The notes: a model not told the origin generated them from the sequence alone. A stretch of DNA of 64,000 bases from Flintibacter muris (GCF_943192995.1 NZ_CALPCP010000008.1:1-64000), one strand, 5' to 3'; positions 51,195 through 60,392 are shown, counted from the first letter of the stretch. Made by a program: numbers and translations.

Positions 51195-51962
51195 ATGCGT
51201 TTATTCGACACCCACGCCCATTATGATTCCGGGGCCTTTAACGCCGACCGGCTGGAGGTGCTGGCCTCCATGCCGGAGAAGGGGGTGGAGCTGATTTTGA
51301 ACCCGGGCTGTGATCTGGACAGCTCCCGCGCGGCGGTATCGCTGGCGGAGCAGTTCCCCTTTGTTTACGCCGCTGTGGGGGTCCACCCCTCCGACTGCGG
51401 GTCCTGGGAGGACAGCTGGATTGAAGAGCTCCGGGCTCTGGCCGCCCACCCCAGGGTGAAGGCCGTTGGAGAGATCGGTCTGGACTACTACTGGAAGGAT
51501 AACCCGCCCAGGGAGTTTCAGCAAAAGGTGTTCCACGCCCAGCTGGAGCTGGCGGAGGAGCTGGGGCTGCCCGTGATCGTCCACGACCGGGAGGCCCACC
51601 GGGACTGCCTGGAGGTGGTGAAGGCCCACCCCAACGTCACCGGGGTGTACCACTGCTACTCCGGCAGCCTGGAGGACGCCAAAACCCTAGTCAAGCTGGG
51701 CTGGATGCTGTCCTTTACCGGGGTGGTCACCTACAAGAACGCCCGGAAGTCCCTGGAGGTGATCGATTGGCTGCCCATGGACCGGATCATGGTGGAGACC
51801 GACTCACCCTACCTCACCCCGGAGCCCTTCCGGGGCCAGCGCAACGACTCGGGCAAGGTGTACCGTGTGGCGGAGACTATCGCCCAGGTGAAGGGACTGT
51901 CCCCCGAGGAGACGGCGGAGATTACAATGGAAAACGGAAAGCGTTTCTTTAAAATTATATAG
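51195..51962 (+). CDS. tatD: TatD-family metal-dependent hydrolase
   Basis: A 255-residue TIM-barrel hydrolase of the TatD group, usually DNases or phosphoesterases. Metal-binding residues are visible in FDTHAHYD, the Glu in AVGEIGLDYYW, VIVHDREAH, YHCYSG and VETDSPYL. I start at ATG 51195 behind AGGAGGT. A TatD-associated radical SAM gene lies 640 bp downstream on the same strand, a pairing seen in other Firmicutes. Confidence 0.94.
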   Translation: MRLFDTHAHYDSGAFNADRLEVLASMPEKGVELILNPGCDLDSSRAAVSLAEQFPFVYAAVGVHPSDCGSWEDSWIEELRALAAHPRVKAVGEIGLDYYWKDNPPREFQQKVFHAQLELAEELGLPVIVHDREAHRDCLEVVKAHPNVTGVYHCYSGSLEDAKTLVKLGWMLSFTGVVTYKNARKSLEVIDWLPMDRIMVETDSPYLTPEPFRGQRNDSGKVYRVAETIAQVKGLSPEETAEITMENGKRFFKII

Positions 51963-51977
51963 AAGCAAACCGAAGTT

Positions 51978-52005
51978 TTGTCTGCTTGTCAAAAAAGCAT
52001 ATAAT
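51978..52005 (+). promoter_or_regulatory. Promoter of the GyrI-like gene
   Basis: TTGTCT (51978-51983) and TATAAT (52000-52005) with a 16-base spacer. Confidence 0.65.
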
Positions 52006-52053
52006 AGCAAGCGCTGATACTGCCCCTACAGCTGTAGTTTGCGAGGAGGAAAC

Positions 52054-52536
52054 ATGATCGTCAAACAATGTATAAAAGAGTCTTTTGTTGTAATAGGAAA
52101 AGTGGGGTCTACTTTAGACGGAGATGGCTTTATTCAAAGATTATGGGCTGATGCAAATTCCCATTTTAAAGAAGTTCAGCATTTAGCGAAAAAGGACACA
52201 AATGGAAACATAATTGGTATATGGGGGGCCATGTCCGACTTCTCACATTCATTCAACCCCTGGGAGGACTTCAGCAAAGGACTTTATCTTGCCGGAGTGG
52301 AATGTTATGATAGTGCGGAAGCTCCTAGCGGTTGGACAAAATGGACTGTTCCTGGCTATGAATATATTTGTGTGGAACGTGAAGATGATGATACATTTTC
52401 AAGGGCAATAAAATATCTGAACGATAAAGCCATTCCATTGGTGGGGGCGGTCCACGATTTTACTTTTCCGCAGACGGGAAAAAACTATATGCTTTTTCCA
52501 ATTAGAAAGCTGAAAGTACTTGAAACTACACAGTAA
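52054..52536 (+). CDS. GyrI-like / effector-binding domain protein
   Basis: A 160-residue stand-alone effector-binding domain (AraC C-terminal/GyrI type): it begins with a strand (CIKESFVVIGKVGST), has the family's W(G)AM and PWEDFSKGLYLAGVE region, and ends FTFPQTGKNYMLFPIRK. Such proteins bind small molecules or shield gyrase, and the ligand is unknown. I start at ATG 52054 behind GAGGAGG. Its GC is lower than its neighbours and it has its own promoter, and it interrupts the tatD/radical SAM pair, so it may be a later insertion. Confidence 0.75.
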   Translation: MIVKQCIKESFVVIGKVGSTLDGDGFIQRLWADANSHFKEVQHLAKKDTNGNIIGIWGAMSDFSHSFNPWEDFSKGLYLAGVECYDSAEAPSGWTKWTVPGYEYICVEREDDDTFSRAIKYLNDKAIPLVGAVHDFTFPQTGKNYMLFPIRKLKVLETTQ

Positions 52537-52599
52537 TTAGTTAAGGCTGTACCGGCGTCTCTATAATGGAGAGATAAAGGGACAAAACAAGGAGGAGAC

Positions 52600-53223
52600 A
52601 TGATGACCATCACCTATGAATATGAAGACGCTCTGTATGTCAATCTGACCAACAAGTGCAACTGCGCCTGTGAGTTCTGCCTGCGCCAGGGGAAGGCCCA
52701 GGGGTCCATTTACACGGAGGACTCCCTGTGGCTGGAGCGGGAGCCCACCCGGGAGGAGGCGCTGGACAGCTTCCTCAGCTGGGACGTGTGCACCTACCGG
52801 GAGATTGTCTTCTGCGGCTATGGCGAGCCCACCTACCGCCTGGACGACCTGCTGTGGCTGGTGGATCGGCTGAAGGAAAAATTCGGGGACAAACTGCCCC
52901 CGGTGCGCATCAACACCAACGGCCACGCCAACCTGATTAACGGCAGGGACGTGTGCCCTGAGCTGAAGGGGCGGATTGACACCCTGTCCATCTCCCTGAA
53001 CAACGACAACGCTGCCGACTACACGGCCCTGTGTCACCCCGTTCAGGGGGAGGCGGCCTATCAGGCCATGCTGGACTTTGCCAAGGAGTCCGCCGCTTAC
53101 GTCCCCAATGTGGTGATGACCATTGTGGACAAGGACAAAACAGAACAGGAGATTGAAAACTGCAAGAAAATCGCCGCCGGTCTGGGGGTAAAGCTCCGTG
53201 TCCGCAGCTTTATTGATTCCTGA
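52600..53223 (+). CDS. TatD-associated radical SAM protein
   Basis: A 207-residue radical SAM enzyme matching the small family usually found next to tatD. The 4Fe-4S cluster motif is CNCACEFC (C-x3-C-x2-C) near residue 25, followed by the SAM-binding FCGYGEPTYR region and INTNGHANL. It is short and has no extra cluster or substrate domain. AAGGAGG precedes two adjacent ATGs (52600, 52603). Its reaction is not known; the steady pairing with tatD suggests a shared task. Confidence 0.88.
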   Translation: MMTITYEYEDALYVNLTNKCNCACEFCLRQGKAQGSIYTEDSLWLEREPTREEALDSFLSWDVCTYREIVFCGYGEPTYRLDDLLWLVDRLKEKFGDKLPPVRINTNGHANLINGRDVCPELKGRIDTLSISLNNDNAADYTALCHPVQGEAAYQAMLDFAKESAAYVPNVVMTIVDKDKTEQEIENCKKIAAGLGVKLRVRSFIDS

Positions 53224-53291
53224 TTTTGGTCATATCCCGGCCCGCCGGGCCATATCCTCATGGTGAGGGACAAAGTTTTTTCCCGCCGCAG

Positions 53292-53320
53292 TTGTCAAAC
53301 GGGGGAAAGTGTGGTAAAAT
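53292..53320 (+). promoter_or_regulatory. Promoter of the Asp23 gene
   Basis: TTGTCA (53292-53297) and TAAAAT (53315-53320) with a 17-base spacer. Confidence 0.6.
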
Positions 53321-53363
53321 AACGGTAACCGTTTTGAAAACTGGGAACAGGAGTGGTATCATA

Positions 53364-53714
53364 ATGGGCGAAAGCAAAGATTACGTCTCCCGCTCTGATG
53401 AGCTGGGCAACATCCACATCTCCGAGGAGGTGCTGGCGGCCATCTCTGCCGCCGCCGCGCTGGAGGTGGAGGGGGTCAGCAGTCTGACCAACCCGAGCAA
53501 AAAGAACGCCGCCAAGGGTGTGCATATCAAGCTGGAGGAAGAAAAGGTTGTTGTGGCCATGTCCGTCCTCATGACCTACGGCCACACCATCCCGGAGATG
53601 GGCAAGGCCGTTCAGGAGGCGGTAAAGAACGCCATTGAGTCTATGACCGGCCTGGAGGTGGCCGCCGTCAACGTGAGCGTGGGCGGAATCGTCTTCCCTC
53701 AGCCGGAACAGTAA
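53364..53714 (+). CDS. Asp23/Gls24 family envelope-stress protein
   Basis: A 116-residue Asp23-type protein: GNIHISEEVLAAISAAAALEVEGVSSL at the start, given in part as ISEEVLAAISAAAALEVEGV, and MTGLEVAAVNVSVGGIVF at the end. Relatives gather at the cell membrane and respond to envelope or alkaline stress, or act in fatty acid kinase operons. I start at ATG 53364 behind AGGAG. It has its own promoter and terminator. Confidence 0.92.
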   Translation: MGESKDYVSRSDELGNIHISEEVLAAISAAAALEVEGVSSLTNPSKKNAAKGVHIKLEEEKVVVAMSVLMTYGHTIPEMGKAVQEAVKNAIESMTGLEVAAVNVSVGGIVFPQPEQ

Positions 53715-53719
53715 GTAGA

Positions 53720-53756
53720 AAACAGCGCCGGGAAAGCTTCCCGGCGCTGTTTTTTA
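53720..53756. terminator. Bidirectional terminator
   Basis: A perfect stem (AACAGCGCCGGGA / TCCCGGCGCTGTT) followed by T5 on the plus side, shared by the Asp23 gene and the che operon. Confidence 0.92.
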
Positions 53757-54866
53757 CCATCTTTGCAGCTGTCTCAGCAGAATTCCGGCGATATCCTCGC
53801 AGGAGCCCTGGATCTGGACGGCCCCGATATTGTAGGCCACCATGGGCATGCCGTATACCACGCTGGATTCCTTGTCCTGACCTATGGTATAGGCCCCGGC
53901 CTGACGCATTTTCAATAAACCGTCGGCGCCGTCCCGGCCCATGCCGGTCATGATGATGCCGGCCATCTTGCACCTGACCTGCTCCGCCATGGAGAAGAAC
54001 AGGGCGTCTACCGAGGGCCGGTGGCCGCTGACCTTTTCTCCGGTGGTACAGCTTACGGTGTACTTGGTCCCGGAGCGGACCACGCGCATCTGAAAGTCCG
54101 CCGGGGCCAGAAGGGCCAGGCCGCGGCGCAGCTCGTCGCCATGCTTGGCCTCCCGCACCTCCATGTGGCACAAGCGGTTGAGCCGGTCGGCGTACATCTG
54201 GGTAAAGCCGACGGGCATGTGCTGGACGATAAGCATGGGGGGGATATCGGCGGGCAGGCGTTTCATAACCTCCAGGGTGGCCTCGGTGCCGCCGGTGGAG
54301 GCCCCCAGGGCAATGATGGTGGCGTCCATAGAGGGCCGGTTGCCCAGCAGAGGGGGCGCGGGGAGGGCGGGCTTGCTCACGGTGGAAGGCATGCGAAATC
54401 CACCTGGAGGTGCCGCCCCGCCGGCGGCAGGCCGGGGAGGCGTGAGCATAGGGCCTCCGGCTCTGGGGCGCACCTTGGCCCCGGCGGCGGCAATTACCTT
54501 GTTGGTGAGGGCCTGAATAAAGGCCTCATTTTTGCCCGGCTCAGGCTTGCGGACAAAATCCACCGCACCGGCGGAAAGGGCATCGAACACCCGCAGGTCC
54601 AAAGAGGACACCAGAATAACAGGCAGGGGGACAACGGGCAGCAGCTGCTTCAAAAAGTCGATGCCGTTCATGCCGGGCATCTCCACATCCAGGGTCATTA
54701 CGTCGGGCTTGACCTGGTCGATTTTGGCGCGGGCGTCCTTGGCATTGAAGCTGGTGGCCACCACCTCGATACGGGGCGAGGCGTTCAGTCCGTTTGAAAT
54801 CATGGTGCGGGCCAAGACGGAATCGTCTACCACCAGGACGCGAATTTTTTTATTTGCTGGCCACAT
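53754..54866 (-). CDS. cheB: Chemotaxis protein-glutamate methylesterase
   Basis: Removes methyl groups from chemoreceptors when phosphorylated by CheA. The receiver domain (about 1-130) has VVDDSVLART and the phospho-Asp in DVMTLDVEMPGMNG. After a Pro/Ala-rich linker the methylesterase domain (about 185-370) shows the catalytic Ser in GASTGGTEA, His in VQHMPVGFT and Asp in GMGRDGADG. CAAAGGAG precedes the ATG. It is the last gene of cheA-W-R-B. Confidence 0.96.
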   Translation of the reverse strand: MWPANKKIRVLVVDDSVLARTMISNGLNASPRIEVVATSFNAKDARAKIDQVKPDVMTLDVEMPGMNGIDFLKQLLPVVPLPVILVSSLDLRVFDALSAGAVDFVRKPEPGKNEAFIQALTNKVIAAAGAKVRPRAGGPMLTPPRPAAGGAAPPGGFRMPSTVSKPALPAPPLLGNRPSMDATIIALGASTGGTEATLEVMKRLPADIPPMLIVQHMPVGFTQMYADRLNRLCHMEVREAKHGDELRRGLALLAPADFQMRVVRSGTKYTVSCTTGEKVSGHRPSVDALFFSMAEQVRCKMAGIIMTGMGRDGADGLLKMRQAGAYTIGQDKESSVVYGMPMVAYNIGAVQIQGSCEDIAGILLRQLQRW

Positions 54867-54896
54867 GACAATCTCTCCTTTGACAGAGATTCAAGC

Positions 54897-54922
54897 TTAT
54901 CCCGGCCCGGAGGCCGGGATAA
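54897..54922. repeat. Hairpin between cheR and cheB
   Basis: A perfect 11-bp stem (TTATCCCGGCC / GGCCGGGATAA) with a four-base loop and no T tract on the minus strand. It probably protects the upstream mRNA or partly terminates. Confidence 0.6.
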
Positions 54923-54923
54923 C

Positions 54924-55730
54924 TCACTTTTTCTGGAAGGTGGACGGAGCCACGGTCGCGTAGGGGGCGTCTTTGCTCAGGTTCTCCGAATGGCTGATCA
55001 TCAGGTAGCCGCCGGGGTTGGTGGCGTCGTAGAACCGGCGCACCAGCGCGTCCTTAGTGGGCTGGTCAAAGTAGATCATCACGTTGCGGCAAAAGATCAC
55101 ATCGAACTTGGTCCGGAACTTAATGGGGTCCATCAGGTTAAAGGTTTGGAAAATCACATTATTGCGGACATCAGGGGTGACAGCGTACCTGCTGCCCTCG
55201 ATTTTCTTGAAATATTTTTTGCGCCAGGTCTCGGGCACGGTGTTGGGGACCTCATAGATGCCCTGCTTGGCCTTGGCCAGAGCCTTTTGGGAGATATCGG
55301 TGGCCAGAATGCGGGTATCCCACTGGCTGGCCTGCATTCCCAAAAACTCCTTGATGCACATGGTGATGTTGTAAGGCTCCTCGCCGCTGGAGCAGCCGGC
55401 GCTCCAGATGGCGATAGACTTTTTGTGCTGGTATTTGCGCACCAGCTCAGGCATAATGACCTTGGTGAAAAAGTCGAAGTGCTCTGTCTCGCGCATGAAG
55501 AAGGTGTAATTGGTGGTCAGGCGGTTGAGCACCTGTTCCATCTTCTGGGGGTCCTTTTCCTTCAGCAGCTGGGAGACGAACTGGGAAAAACTGGTATATC
55601 CCTGTTCTGTCAGCATGGAGGACAGCCGGCTGGTAACCAGCTGCCGCTTCTCCTGCAGGGTAATGCCGTATTGAGTCTTGATAAAGTTTGTCAGTTTACG
55701 GAAATCTTCATCCGAGATGGTCTGTATCAC
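54924..55730 (-). CDS. cheR: Chemotaxis protein methyltransferase
   Basis: Methylates glutamates of chemoreceptors with SAM. The 268-residue protein has the N-terminal helical domain, the NYTFFMRETEHF motif, the SAM loop IWSAGCSSGEEPYN, and DVIFCRNVMIYF. I take the GTG at 55730 (VIQTISDEDF) behind GGGAGG; the frame goes on upstream into the end of the cheW region without a start signal. It lies between cheW and cheB. Confidence 0.95.
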   Translation of the reverse strand: MIQTISDEDFRKLTNFIKTQYGITLQEKRQLVTSRLSSMLTEQGYTSFSQFVSQLLKEKDPQKMEQVLNRLTTNYTFFMRETEHFDFFTKVIMPELVRKYQHKKSIAIWSAGCSSGEEPYNITMCIKEFLGMQASQWDTRILATDISQKALAKAKQGIYEVPNTVPETWRKKYFKKIEGSRYAVTPDVRNNVIFQTFNLMDPIKFRTKFDVIFCRNVMIYFDQPTKDALVRRFYDATNPGGYLMISHSENLSKDAPYATVAPSTFQKK

Positions 55731-55768
55731 CTCAGAGCTCCCTCCCTTATTATGTGATGGAATCGGCG

Positions 55769-56254
55769 TCAGTCGTGGAGCAGCTGCTCGCAGTCCAGCT
55801 CCAGCATGGTGTTGCCGTCGGGCAGGGTACACATGCCGGAGACCATGGCGTGGCTGCCGCCGCTGTTGGTGGGGACGGGCAGGATGTCATCCAGGGGAAT
55901 GTCCACCATCTGTTCCACCATGTCCACAACAATGCCCACCATGTTGCCCTCAACTTCCACCACAATGCTGCAGAAGTTGTCCTGGGGCATCTTGCCCAGG
56001 CGCAGGCGGATATCCACAATGGGGATGATCTGGCCCCGCAGGTTAATCACGCCCTTGACATAGCCGGGCACCTGGGGCAGGTAAGTAATGGAGTAGCCGG
56101 TGATGATATCCTTGACCAGTTCAGCCTTAATGCCGTACATCAGGCTGTCGGAGGAGAAAATCAGGTATTTTTCGGTGGCGATCTCAGGGATCTGGTCGTT
56201 GTACTCGTCCACCTGAGCCTCAGTGGCAAACATCATTTCTTCAACTTGTGCCAT
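55769..56254 (-). CDS. cheW: Chemotaxis coupling protein
   Basis: The 161-residue scaffold that joins receptors to CheA. The CheW fold shows YLIFSSDSLMYGIKAELVKDI, YLPQVPGYVKGVINLRGQIIPIVDIR in part as GVINLRGQIIPIVD, and a late VDGMCTLPDGNTMLELD-like end. A short N-terminal acidic extension (about 1-28) precedes it. GGGAGAA stands before the ATG. It is 30 bp downstream of cheA. Confidence 0.96.
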   Translation of the reverse strand: MAQVEEMMFATEAQVDEYNDQIPEIATEKYLIFSSDSLMYGIKAELVKDIITGYSITYLPQVPGYVKGVINLRGQIIPIVDIRLRLGKMPQDNFCSIVVEVEGNMVGIVVDMVEQMVDIPLDDILPVPTNSGGSHAMVSGMCTLPDGNTMLELDCEQLLHD

Positions 56255-56284
56255 AGTTTATTCTCCCTTCATATACGGCCGCCG

Positions 56285-58366
56285 TTAATAGGCGCTGTGG
56301 GCGGCGGCGTAGACGTTGACCACGTCCAGGATAATGCTGATGCTGCCGTCGCCCAGGATGCTGCACCCGCTGATGCCGTAGTTCTTCACGCCAAAGTTGT
56401 TGATGTAGTTGGGCATGGGCTTGACGACGATCTGCTGTTCACCCATCAGCTTATCGACGAACAGGCAGTAGGAGTGCTCACCGGCCTCCACCCACATGAG
56501 GATGCCGTCCTCAATGTTGTCACAGCCCTGGTCCATGCAAAACAGGTCCTTGGCCCGGATGATGGGGTAGAAGTTGTCCCGGATCTTGACCATTTCGCCC
56601 TGGGCGGGGTCGTGAATCACATCCCCGGCGGTGACCTTGAGGGAGGACTGGATGGTGTTGATGGGGATGGTGAAGATGGAATCGCCCACGGAGACCTCCA
56701 TGCCGTCCATGATGGCCATGGTCAGGGGAATTTTCAGGGTGGTGGTCATGCCCTGGCCCCACTCGCTGGTGATGGTGACAGTGCCGCCCACGTCGGCCAC
56801 GTTCTTTTTCACCACGTCCATGCCCACGCCTCTGCCCGAGTACTCAGTGACCTCGGTGTTGGTGGAGAAGCCGGGCATCATCAGGAAGTTGAGAATCTCC
56901 TTCTGGCTGTACTCGTGGTCGGGGATTGCCAGGCCCTGGCGGATGGCCTTGTTGAGCACGGCCTGGGTGTCTACCCCCTGGCCGTCGTCCTTGATCTCGA
57001 TAATGACCTCACTGCCGGTGTGGCGGGCGGAGAGGATGACCTCGCCCACCGGGTCCTTGCCGGCGGCGATGCGGTCGGCCTCGTGTTCCTCCAGGCCGTG
57101 GTCCATGGAGTTACGCACAATGTGCATGATGGGGTCGCTGATGGCGTCTACAATGGTCTTATCCACCTCGGTGTCCTCGCCAATAAGGGTGAGCTTGGCC
57201 TTTTTGCCCAGCTTTTTGCTCATGTCACGGACGATACGGTTCATCTTCTGGAAGGTGCCGGACACAGGGACCATGCGCAGGGACATAGACACGTCCTGCA
57301 AGTCATCGGTGAGCTTGCGCAGGTCACGGGCGGACTTGGTAAAGTTGTCCAGCCGCAGCCCCTTCAGGTCGGGGGAGGAGGTGACCATAGACTCGGTGAT
57401 GACAATCTCGCTGACCACCGCCATCAGCTGGTCCAGCTTGGACAGGTTCACGCTGATCAGGCTCTCCTTGGCGTGCTGCTGGCCGCCGGCGGCGGGCTTG
57501 GCCGCGGGAGCGGGGGAGGCGTCAGCCTTGGGGGCCTCCTTGGCCGGAGCGGCGGCGGGGGCGGTTGGGGCCTCCGCCGGGGCGGGGGGCGCGGGCTTGG
57601 CGGCGTCCACCGGCTGATACTCCCGGACAGAGCTTCCGTTTTGCACGGCGGTGATGGCGTTGTTGCGCTCGTCGGCGGTGCGGAACCAGACCAGGAAGCC
57701 CTGGTCCGCGATGATGTCGGAGGTGGAGGGGTCGGTCTCCACATTGGCCGGAGAGGTGATGAAGTCGCCGCAGTAGTCCTTCACGCTGTTGGTCAGCATA
57801 AAGGCGCGCAGGTTCTCCATCCCGCTGCCCTCGTCAAAGAAGACGTGGATGCCGAAGAGGTAGTCCGGGTTGACGGCGCTGACATCCGCCGCGGCCGCCT
57901 CGCCCCCGGCGCTTTCCCCGGCGGCGGGCGCCTCAGCCTCGGCATGGGCGGGATTGCCCTGAATTTTATCAATCAGGCTATTAATTTTATTTACAATGTG
58001 GTCGATAGATTGAGAGAGCGGTTCGTCGTTTTCTACCTTCTCGATCTCGCCGCGGAAAAAGTCCACAGCCTGGAACAGCATGTCAAACAGGTCTGGCCGG
58101 GTCGCCTCCGGGACCACGTCCATGCCCTTCTCCCGGACGATAAAGAACATGTCTTCGATCCGGTGCGCCACCGTCATCAGGGAGCTGAACTCCATCATGG
58201 CGGAGGAACCCTTGATTGTGTGCATGATACGGAATATCTCGTTGACGCTGTCCTCAGAGAATGTATCCGCCTCTTCCGCCGTCAGCAGGATGCCATCCAA
58301 CTGTTCCAGCAGGGTGTTGGTCTCATATAGATACATATCCAGAATGCTGTCGTTGCCGCTGCCCAT
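56285..58366 (-). CDS. cheA: Chemotaxis histidine kinase
   Basis: The sensor kinase of the chemotaxis system, 693 residues, with all five CheA domains. The HPt domain (about 1-110) has the phospho-His in MHTIKGSSAMMEF. The P2-type domain that binds CheY/CheB follows (about 155-240), then an Ala/Pro linker, the P3 dimer helices, the ATPase with the N box NSMDHGLEE and G box GRGVGMDVV, and the C-terminal CheW-like P5. I start at ATG 58366 (MGSGNDSI) with AAGGTGG nearby; the longer frame has no signal. It is first in the cheA-W-R-B operon. Confidence 0.96.
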   Translation of the reverse strand: MGSGNDSILDMYLYETNTLLEQLDGILLTAEEADTFSEDSVNEIFRIMHTIKGSSAMMEFSSLMTVAHRIEDMFFIVREKGMDVVPEATRPDLFDMLFQAVDFFRGEIEKVENDEPLSQSIDHIVNKINSLIDKIQGNPAHAEAEAPAAGESAGGEAAAADVSAVNPDYLFGIHVFFDEGSGMENLRAFMLTNSVKDYCGDFITSPANVETDPSTSDIIADQGFLVWFRTADERNNAITAVQNGSSVREYQPVDAAKPAPPAPAEAPTAPAAAPAKEAPKADASPAPAAKPAAGGQQHAKESLISVNLSKLDQLMAVVSEIVITESMVTSSPDLKGLRLDNFTKSARDLRKLTDDLQDVSMSLRMVPVSGTFQKMNRIVRDMSKKLGKKAKLTLIGEDTEVDKTIVDAISDPIMHIVRNSMDHGLEEHEADRIAAGKDPVGEVILSARHTGSEVIIEIKDDGQGVDTQAVLNKAIRQGLAIPDHEYSQKEILNFLMMPGFSTNTEVTEYSGRGVGMDVVKKNVADVGGTVTITSEWGQGMTTTLKIPLTMAIMDGMEVSVGDSIFTIPINTIQSSLKVTAGDVIHDPAQGEMVKIRDNFYPIIRAKDLFCMDQGCDNIEDGILMWVEAGEHSYCLFVDKLMGEQQIVVKPMPNYINNFGVKNYGISGCSILGDGSISIILDVVNVYAAAHSAY

Positions 58367-58447
58367 AAAAACGCCACCTTTTCTCATTTGGTTTTTGGAT
58401 GCGGGCGGGGAACCGGCCTGCGGGCATAGTAATCCCACCCATATCTA

Positions 58448-58475
58448 ATCATACTCGATATATCGGCAGTGTCAA
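58448..58475 (-). promoter_or_regulatory. Promoter of the che operon
   Basis: Minus-strand TTGACA (58475-58470) and TATGAT (58453-58448) with a 16-base spacer, which contains the palindrome CGATATATCG. It is sigma-A-like; no sigma-D (flagellar) promoter is evident. Confidence 0.75.
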
Positions 58476-58621
58476 TTAAAAAATTAAGTTTTCCAGAAAA
58501 AAAACTGGGGATAGACTTTTGGCCGGAGCTGGTTTAAAATAATCCTGACCAGACCCGGCCCGTTTTTATCGGGGCGGGAGGCCGCCCCGCTTGAACTTGA
58601 ATGTGAAATGGAGTGTCGCCG

Positions 58622-60058
58622 ATGCCAGATCTGCTTGGTGTGACTAACCCGGTACCGGGCCATGACAACAGCAACGTAAACCGAAATATGCCCGTATCCC
58701 CCAGCGATACCCGCATCCAGAACGCCCCGGACCTGAACCGGGTGGTCCGTTCGGACAACCGCACAGAGCAGCAGACGGCCGGCGATTCCTCCGGCAGCCA
58801 GGCTCTGCGGTACGACTCCAACTTTGCCGCCTTCCTCCAGCGCCTGGCCGGCACGCCGGACCTGCGGGAGAGCCTGACCACCCTGTTTGCCATGTTCCAG
58901 GGCACGGTGGTGTCCTCCGGCATTGAGGAGGGGCTGGCCGCCGAGATGGGCGCCCTGCTCAACATGCTGAAAATGGACGAAGGGGCGCTGAACAAATTTT
59001 TAAACGCCCAGCTGGCCAACGGAACCCGCTTTGGCGGGGCGCTGTTCAACATCCTGCGGGAGGCCTTCGCCTCAGGCAACTCCGAGGCGGTGCGGGGCAA
59101 TATCCTGCAATTTTTAAAGAAGTACAGCGACTACTCCTCCACCAGCCATATCCAGGGCAACCTGCTGCGCACGCTGACCAAGCTGACCCGGGCCATCCCT
59201 GCCAGCTGGGGCAGCCAGCTGCTGCCCATGGTGTCTGAGCTGGAGGAGAAGATGAACGCCGGAGACCGGCAGGGGGCGCTTAAGCTGCTCCAAAGCAAGA
59301 TTCTCACCTTTCTGGCCGGCTACACCAGCAAGACCAACGACATGGGCCTGTCCCGCACGCTGATCTCCATGCTGGCTCTGGACGTGTCCCGCTACGAAAA
59401 CGGCAGTGAGGACAGCCTGCTCCAGGCCTTCCACCAGCTGATGAGCAGCCCGGGGCTGCGGGAAAAGCTGGGGAGCCTGTCAGATGATGCGCTGCTCAGG
59501 CTGCTGCAGAACACCAGCTTTGCCAAGGCCGCCAACGGCGATCAATTTGCCGCCCAGCTGGCCAAGGCCGCCCAGTCCGCCCTCCAGAGCGGCGCGGGGG
59601 CCGAGGTGCAGGAGGCCTTCCGCAATATCGTATCCGCCTTTTTGGTGAACGAGAGCGTCCACATGCCCCTGAACCACATCCTCCTCCCGCTGGAGTGGGA
59701 CGGAAAGATGGTCTTTTCCGAGATGTGGGTGGACCCGGACGCGGAGGAGAACCTGAAACGGGGCCGGGGAGAACGGGAAAACGTGCTGCGCTTCCTGTTC
59801 AAAATCGATATCCAGAGCCTGGGCTTCTTTGACATGGTGCTCACCTGTCAGGGGGAGCGGGTGGATGTTCAGGTGTTCTGTCCGGAAAAGGTGGCCCCCT
59901 TCTCCCAGCTGGTCCAGGGGGAGCTGCACCGCATCATCACCGATAACGGCTTAAAGGCAGAAACGGTCCAGGTTCAGCAGATGAGCCGGCCGCTGACTAT
60001 CTCCGGGGTATTCCCGAAAATCTTTGAGGGGGGAAACAGCGTCAATGTCACGATATGA
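58622..60058 (+). CDS. FliK-like (hook-length control type) protein
   Basis: A 478-residue protein with a polar, low-complexity N-terminus, a long helical middle and a C-terminal domain (about 360-478: HILLPLEWDGKMVFSEMWVDP, FLFKIDIQSLGFFDMVL, VDVQVFCPEK) that has the shape of the FliK/hook-length control domain. The next gene overlaps it by 14 bases and encodes a stand-alone FlhB C-terminal domain, the natural partner of FliK. I start at ATG 58622 behind GGAG. It lies outside a classical flagellar operon, so it may regulate export rather than hook length. Family call is by pattern and context. Confidence 0.6.
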   Translation: MPDLLGVTNPVPGHDNSNVNRNMPVSPSDTRIQNAPDLNRVVRSDNRTEQQTAGDSSGSQALRYDSNFAAFLQRLAGTPDLRESLTTLFAMFQGTVVSSGIEEGLAAEMGALLNMLKMDEGALNKFLNAQLANGTRFGGALFNILREAFASGNSEAVRGNILQFLKKYSDYSSTSHIQGNLLRTLTKLTRAIPASWGSQLLPMVSELEEKMNAGDRQGALKLLQSKILTFLAGYTSKTNDMGLSRTLISMLALDVSRYENGSEDSLLQAFHQLMSSPGLREKLGSLSDDALLRLLQNTSFAKAANGDQFAAQLAKAAQSALQSGAGAEVQEAFRNIVSAFLVNESVHMPLNHILLPLEWDGKMVFSEMWVDPDAEENLKRGRGERENVLRFLFKIDIQSLGFFDMVLTCQGERVDVQVFCPEKVAPFSQLVQGELHRIITDNGLKAETVQVQQMSRPLTISGVFPKIFEGGNSVNVTI

Positions 60059-60377
60059 TAACCGGGCCACCAACCGGGCTGTGGCCCTGAAGTACGAGGG
60101 GGAGGGCGCCCCGGTGGTGGTGGCCTCCGGAATGGGCTTTCTGGCCGAGCGCATGGTAGAGGTGGCCACCGAGAGCGGCGTACCCGTCTATGAGGACAAC
60201 TCTCTGGCCACCATGCTGTCCCAGCTGGCCCTGGGGCAGGAGATCCCGGACGCGCTGTATCAGGCCATTGTTGAGATTTATGTCTATTTTTTGAATTTTG
60301 ACCCTAACGACCCGGACAAGGCCCGGCGTGAGCGCCAGGCCCTGGCAGAGCAGACGGCCCAGGCCTCTGCGGAATAG
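60045..60377 (+). CDS. Stand-alone FlhB C-terminal-like domain protein
   Basis: A 110-residue protein corresponding to the cytoplasmic C-terminal domain of FlhB/EscU, without the membrane part: RAVALKYEGEGAPVVVASG, then AERMVEVATESGVPVYEDNSLA and LGQEIPDALYQAIVEIYVYF. FlhB uses this domain as the switch for export substrate class. The self-cleaving NPTH motif is not present, so it cannot autocleave in the normal way. ATG 60045 lies behind GAGGGGGGAA and overlaps the FliK-like gene by 14 bases, implying translational coupling. Confidence 0.85.
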   Translation: MSRYDNRATNRAVALKYEGEGAPVVVASGMGFLAERMVEVATESGVPVYEDNSLATMLSQLALGQEIPDALYQAIVEIYVYFLNFDPNDPDKARRERQALAEQTAQASAE

Positions 60378-60392
60378 AAAGGAGCGTTTTAA

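Noticed and set aside
55688-58330. An 880-codon plus-strand frame over cheA and cheW
   Set aside because: The minus-strand frames have full CheA and CheW motifs; the plus frame is an antisense artefact.
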